From Planctomycetota bacterium (lineage in GTDB: Bacteria > Planctomycetota > Brocadiia > Brocadiales > Brocadiaceae): a stretch of 7,733 nt of DNA. Under the pieces are notes generated by a model. It made no database searches, was not told the origin of the DNA, and saw only the letters and a program-made list of their open reading frames with translations. Positions 6,799 to 7,733 of this stretch are shown one piece after another (position 1 is the first letter of the stretch; each line of letters opens with the position of its first letter). Where the stretch lies: positions 1 through 7,733 of the forward strand of contig JAHFOW010000139.1 of assembly GCA_023261465.1 (NCBI GenBank), read 5' to 3'. Both the position numbers and the translations under genes were made by a program.

Positions 6799-7260
6799 CT
6801 AAAGCACGCCAATATACCTCATAATCAAAGTAACGGCTCTATCAACGCCAAAAGTGAACAACCCAATAACTATTACCGATACAATTACAACTACAGTAGA
6901 CCCAACAAGCTCGTACTTTGTCGGCCATGCCACCTTTTGAAGCTCACCTTGCGTATTGATTAAGAATTCAACAGTTTTTCTCCCGCCACTATCAAACGTT
7001 CTTATACCTGTTTCTAATCCCGCAACAAATATGCCGATTAAAAACCCCAGCACAATAAAAAGTGCAAAAGCACTAATCAGCCCCCATGATAAGTCAATAT
7101 CAACCAAAGGTACTTTAGCGTTGCCTCCGACATTTGGCAAGTCTATCAGTACATTGTACAACGAAATGGTCGCAAATAAAGCAAGCACACCCAGAGCAAC
7201 CCCTACAGCTACTCTACTGTACAGACCTTGTCCTTTTTTATAAATATTAAAAAATGACAT
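6799..7260 (-). CDS. secE: Preprotein translocase subunit SecE, three-helix long form
   Basis: SecE is the essential clamp around SecY in the SecYEG protein-conducting channel of the inner membrane. I chose the ATG at 7260 (MSFFNIYKKGQGLYSR), giving 153 residues. The same frame is open 17 codons further back, but that part lies largely inside the tRNA-Trp gene, so it is not coding. Three hydrophobic segments are visible: about 17-38, 58-82 and 118-148. The conserved amphipathic SecE motif is at about 98-115 (EFLINTQGELQKVAWPTK), directly before the last, functionally essential helix. The minimal form in many bacteria has only that final part (about 60-70 residues); E. coli has 127 residues with three helices. 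The loop between helices 1 and 2 (about 39-57, with PNVGGNAK) is longer than in E. coli. Ribosome-binding site: a weak GAGAG. The neighbours rpmG, tRNA-Trp and nusG are typical. Confidence 0.95.
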   Translation of the reverse strand: MSFFNIYKKGQGLYSRVAVGVALGVLALFATISLYNVLIDLPNVGGNAKVPLVDIDLSWGLISAFALFIVLGFLIGIFVAGLETGIRTFDSGGRKTVEFLINTQGELQKVAWPTKYELVGSTVVVIVSVIVIGLFTFGVDRAVTLIMRYIGVL

Positions 7261-7281
7261 CCAAATATCTCTCTTAAAAAA

Positions 7282-7358
7282 TGGCAGGTCTGGAGGGACT
7301 CGAACCCCCAACAGCCGGATTTGGAGTCCGGTGCTCTACCAATTAGAGCTACAGACCT
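7282..7358 (-). tRNA. trnW: tRNA-Trp (anticodon CCA)
   Basis: A complete cloverleaf is visible on the minus strand. The acceptor AGGTCTG pairs with CAGACCT (seven pairs). The D stem GCTC/GAGC encloses TAATTGGTA. The anticodon stem CCGGA/TCCGG holds the loop CTCCAAA, with anticodon CCA at 7324-7322. The variable region is CTGTT. The T stem GGGGG/CCCTC, with one G-T wobble, holds loop TTCGAGT. The discriminator base is G and the 3' CCA tail is encoded; without CCA the gene covers 7285-7358. It lies 27 bases after rpmG and 21 bases before the secE ATG, so it must be cut out of a shared transcript by RNase P and a 3' endonuclease unless it has its own promoter. Confidence 0.98.
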
Positions 7359-7385
7359 TTATTATTATATAAAACACACCAAAAA

Positions 7386-7535
7386 CTACTTCTTATACTC
7401 TTTGTGGTCCACATGTTTTCTACAAAACTTACAAAACTTTTTTAGTGCCAACTTCTCCGTTTGCTGTGTTTTTTTTGGCGTTCTATAGTTTCTATTAGAA
7501 CACTCTTTACAAACCAGCGTTATATATTCGCGCAT
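7386..7535 (-). CDS. rpmG: Ribosomal protein bL33, zinc-binding form
   Basis: L33 is a small 50S protein near the E site. The 49-residue translation begins MREYITLVCKECSNRNYRTP and ends CRKHVDHKEYKK, of normal length for the family. It holds two CxxC pairs, C9/C12 and C35/C38, which make the zinc ribbon of the C-plus form; many bacteria also carry a cysteine-free copy used when zinc is scarce, but none is visible here. The motif KKTQQTEKLALKKFC is typical of L33. The ATG follows a weak GGGAA site, 19 bases after the tuf stop. Between tuf and tRNA-Trp/secE is a common place for rpmG in many phyla. It is too short to stand out by length alone; identification rests on the clear family pattern and position. 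Confidence 0.97.
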   Translation of the reverse strand: MREYITLVCKECSNRNYRTPKKTQQTEKLALKKFCKFCRKHVDHKEYKK

Positions 7536-7554
7536 GAACGTATTCCCAAGTTAT

Positions 7555-7733
7555 TTATCCAATAATTTTTGTAACAACACCAGCGCCAACAGTCTTCCCA
7601 CCCTCACGGATAGCAAACCGTAACCCCTCATCCATTGCCACGGGCGTCAACAATTCCACCACTACCTTCACATTATCCCCCGGCATCACCATCTCAGCCC
7701 CACCCGTCAATGTCACCACTCCCGTCACATCCG
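7555..7733 (-). CDS. tuf: Elongation factor Tu, C-terminal fragment (cut by window edge)
   Basis: EF-Tu delivers aminoacyl-tRNA to the ribosomal A site as a GTP complex. Only the last 58 codons plus stop are present. They encode the end of beta-barrel domain 3: DVTGVVTLTGGAEMVMPGDN, then VKVVVELLTPVAMDEGLRFA and IREGGKTVGAGVVTKIIG. MVMPGD and RFAIREGGKTVGAGVV are hallmarks of domain 3, which contacts the tRNA T arm. The ending IIG is usual. The GTP-binding domain lies outside the window. By hand count the fragment is about 53% GC, with Val mostly GTG (8 of 12), whereas the following 180 bases are about 34% GC. This may reflect codon selection in a very highly expressed gene or conversion between duplicate tuf copies. 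The frame is open to the edge with no sign of damage. Confidence 0.98.
   Translation of the reverse strand, partial: DVTGVVTLTGGAEMVMPGDNVKVVVELLTPVAMDEGLRFAIREGGKTVGAGVVTKIIG

Noticed and set aside
7261..7311. Extended N-terminus for SecE (17 extra codons from an ATG at 7311)
   Set aside because: Most of this stretch lies within the mature tRNA-Trp gene, and SecE family alignment begins near the ATG at 7260.
7364..7369. Perfect TATAAT on the minus strand just before tRNA-Trp, as a tRNA promoter
   Set aside because: No acceptable -35 lies 16-18 bases upstream, the gap is almost pure A/T so a chance match is expected, and the start point would fall at the tRNA 5' end itself.
1..7733. Mobile elements, CRISPR arrays, toxin-antitoxin pairs or defence genes
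   Set aside because: No direct-repeat arrays, transposase frames, integrase motifs or unexplained coding regions were seen. All substantial minus-strand frames belong to the conserved housekeeping cluster.

Overview
The window is a single minus-strand block of the core bacterial translation and transcription cluster. In transcription order it runs: tuf (3' end only), rpmG, tRNA-Trp(CCA), secE, nusG, rplK, rplA, rplJ, rplL, rpoB, rpoC (5' end only). Every gene is read right to left, and I found no credible plus-strand gene. The genes at the two edges are cut by the window and are not broken genes.

Organism: a moderately AT-rich bacterium (GC about 40% by eye). RpoB is short (1231 residues, without the large lineage-specific insertions of Proteobacteria). 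L7/L12 has an N-terminal extension. SecE is the long three-helix form with an enlarged first periplasmic loop. From memory of protein families this looks most like a Planctomycetes-type lineage, possibly the AT-rich anammox group. That placement is an inference without any database search, and I hold it at moderate to low confidence.

Layout: 7733-7555 encodes the end of EF-Tu. 7535-7386 is the small zinc-ribbon protein L33. 7358-7282 is tRNA-Trp with an encoded CCA tail. 7260-6799 is SecE, whose open frame runs back into the tRNA, so the internal ATG at 7260 is the right start. 6798-6619 is the only sizeable non-coding gap (180 bases); it holds a 7-bp inverted repeat and a weak promoter-like pair. 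From 6618 onward NusG, L11, L1, L10, L7/L12, beta and beta-prime follow with gaps of 15, 47, 30, 36, 45 and 12 bases, consistent with one long transcript. There is no gene-free stretch over 300 bases.

Function: EF-Tu, L33, L11, L1, L10 and L7/L12 serve the ribosome, the last four building its factor-binding stalk and the L1 stalk. SecE is the essential translocon clamp, NusG couples polymerase to ribosome or Rho, and beta/beta-prime form the polymerase active centre. I did not find a new biological system. The points worth a second look are regulatory: where the L1 and L10 feedback sites lie in so compact an operon, what the 180-base nusG leader does, and why the tuf end differs so much in base composition from its neighbours.
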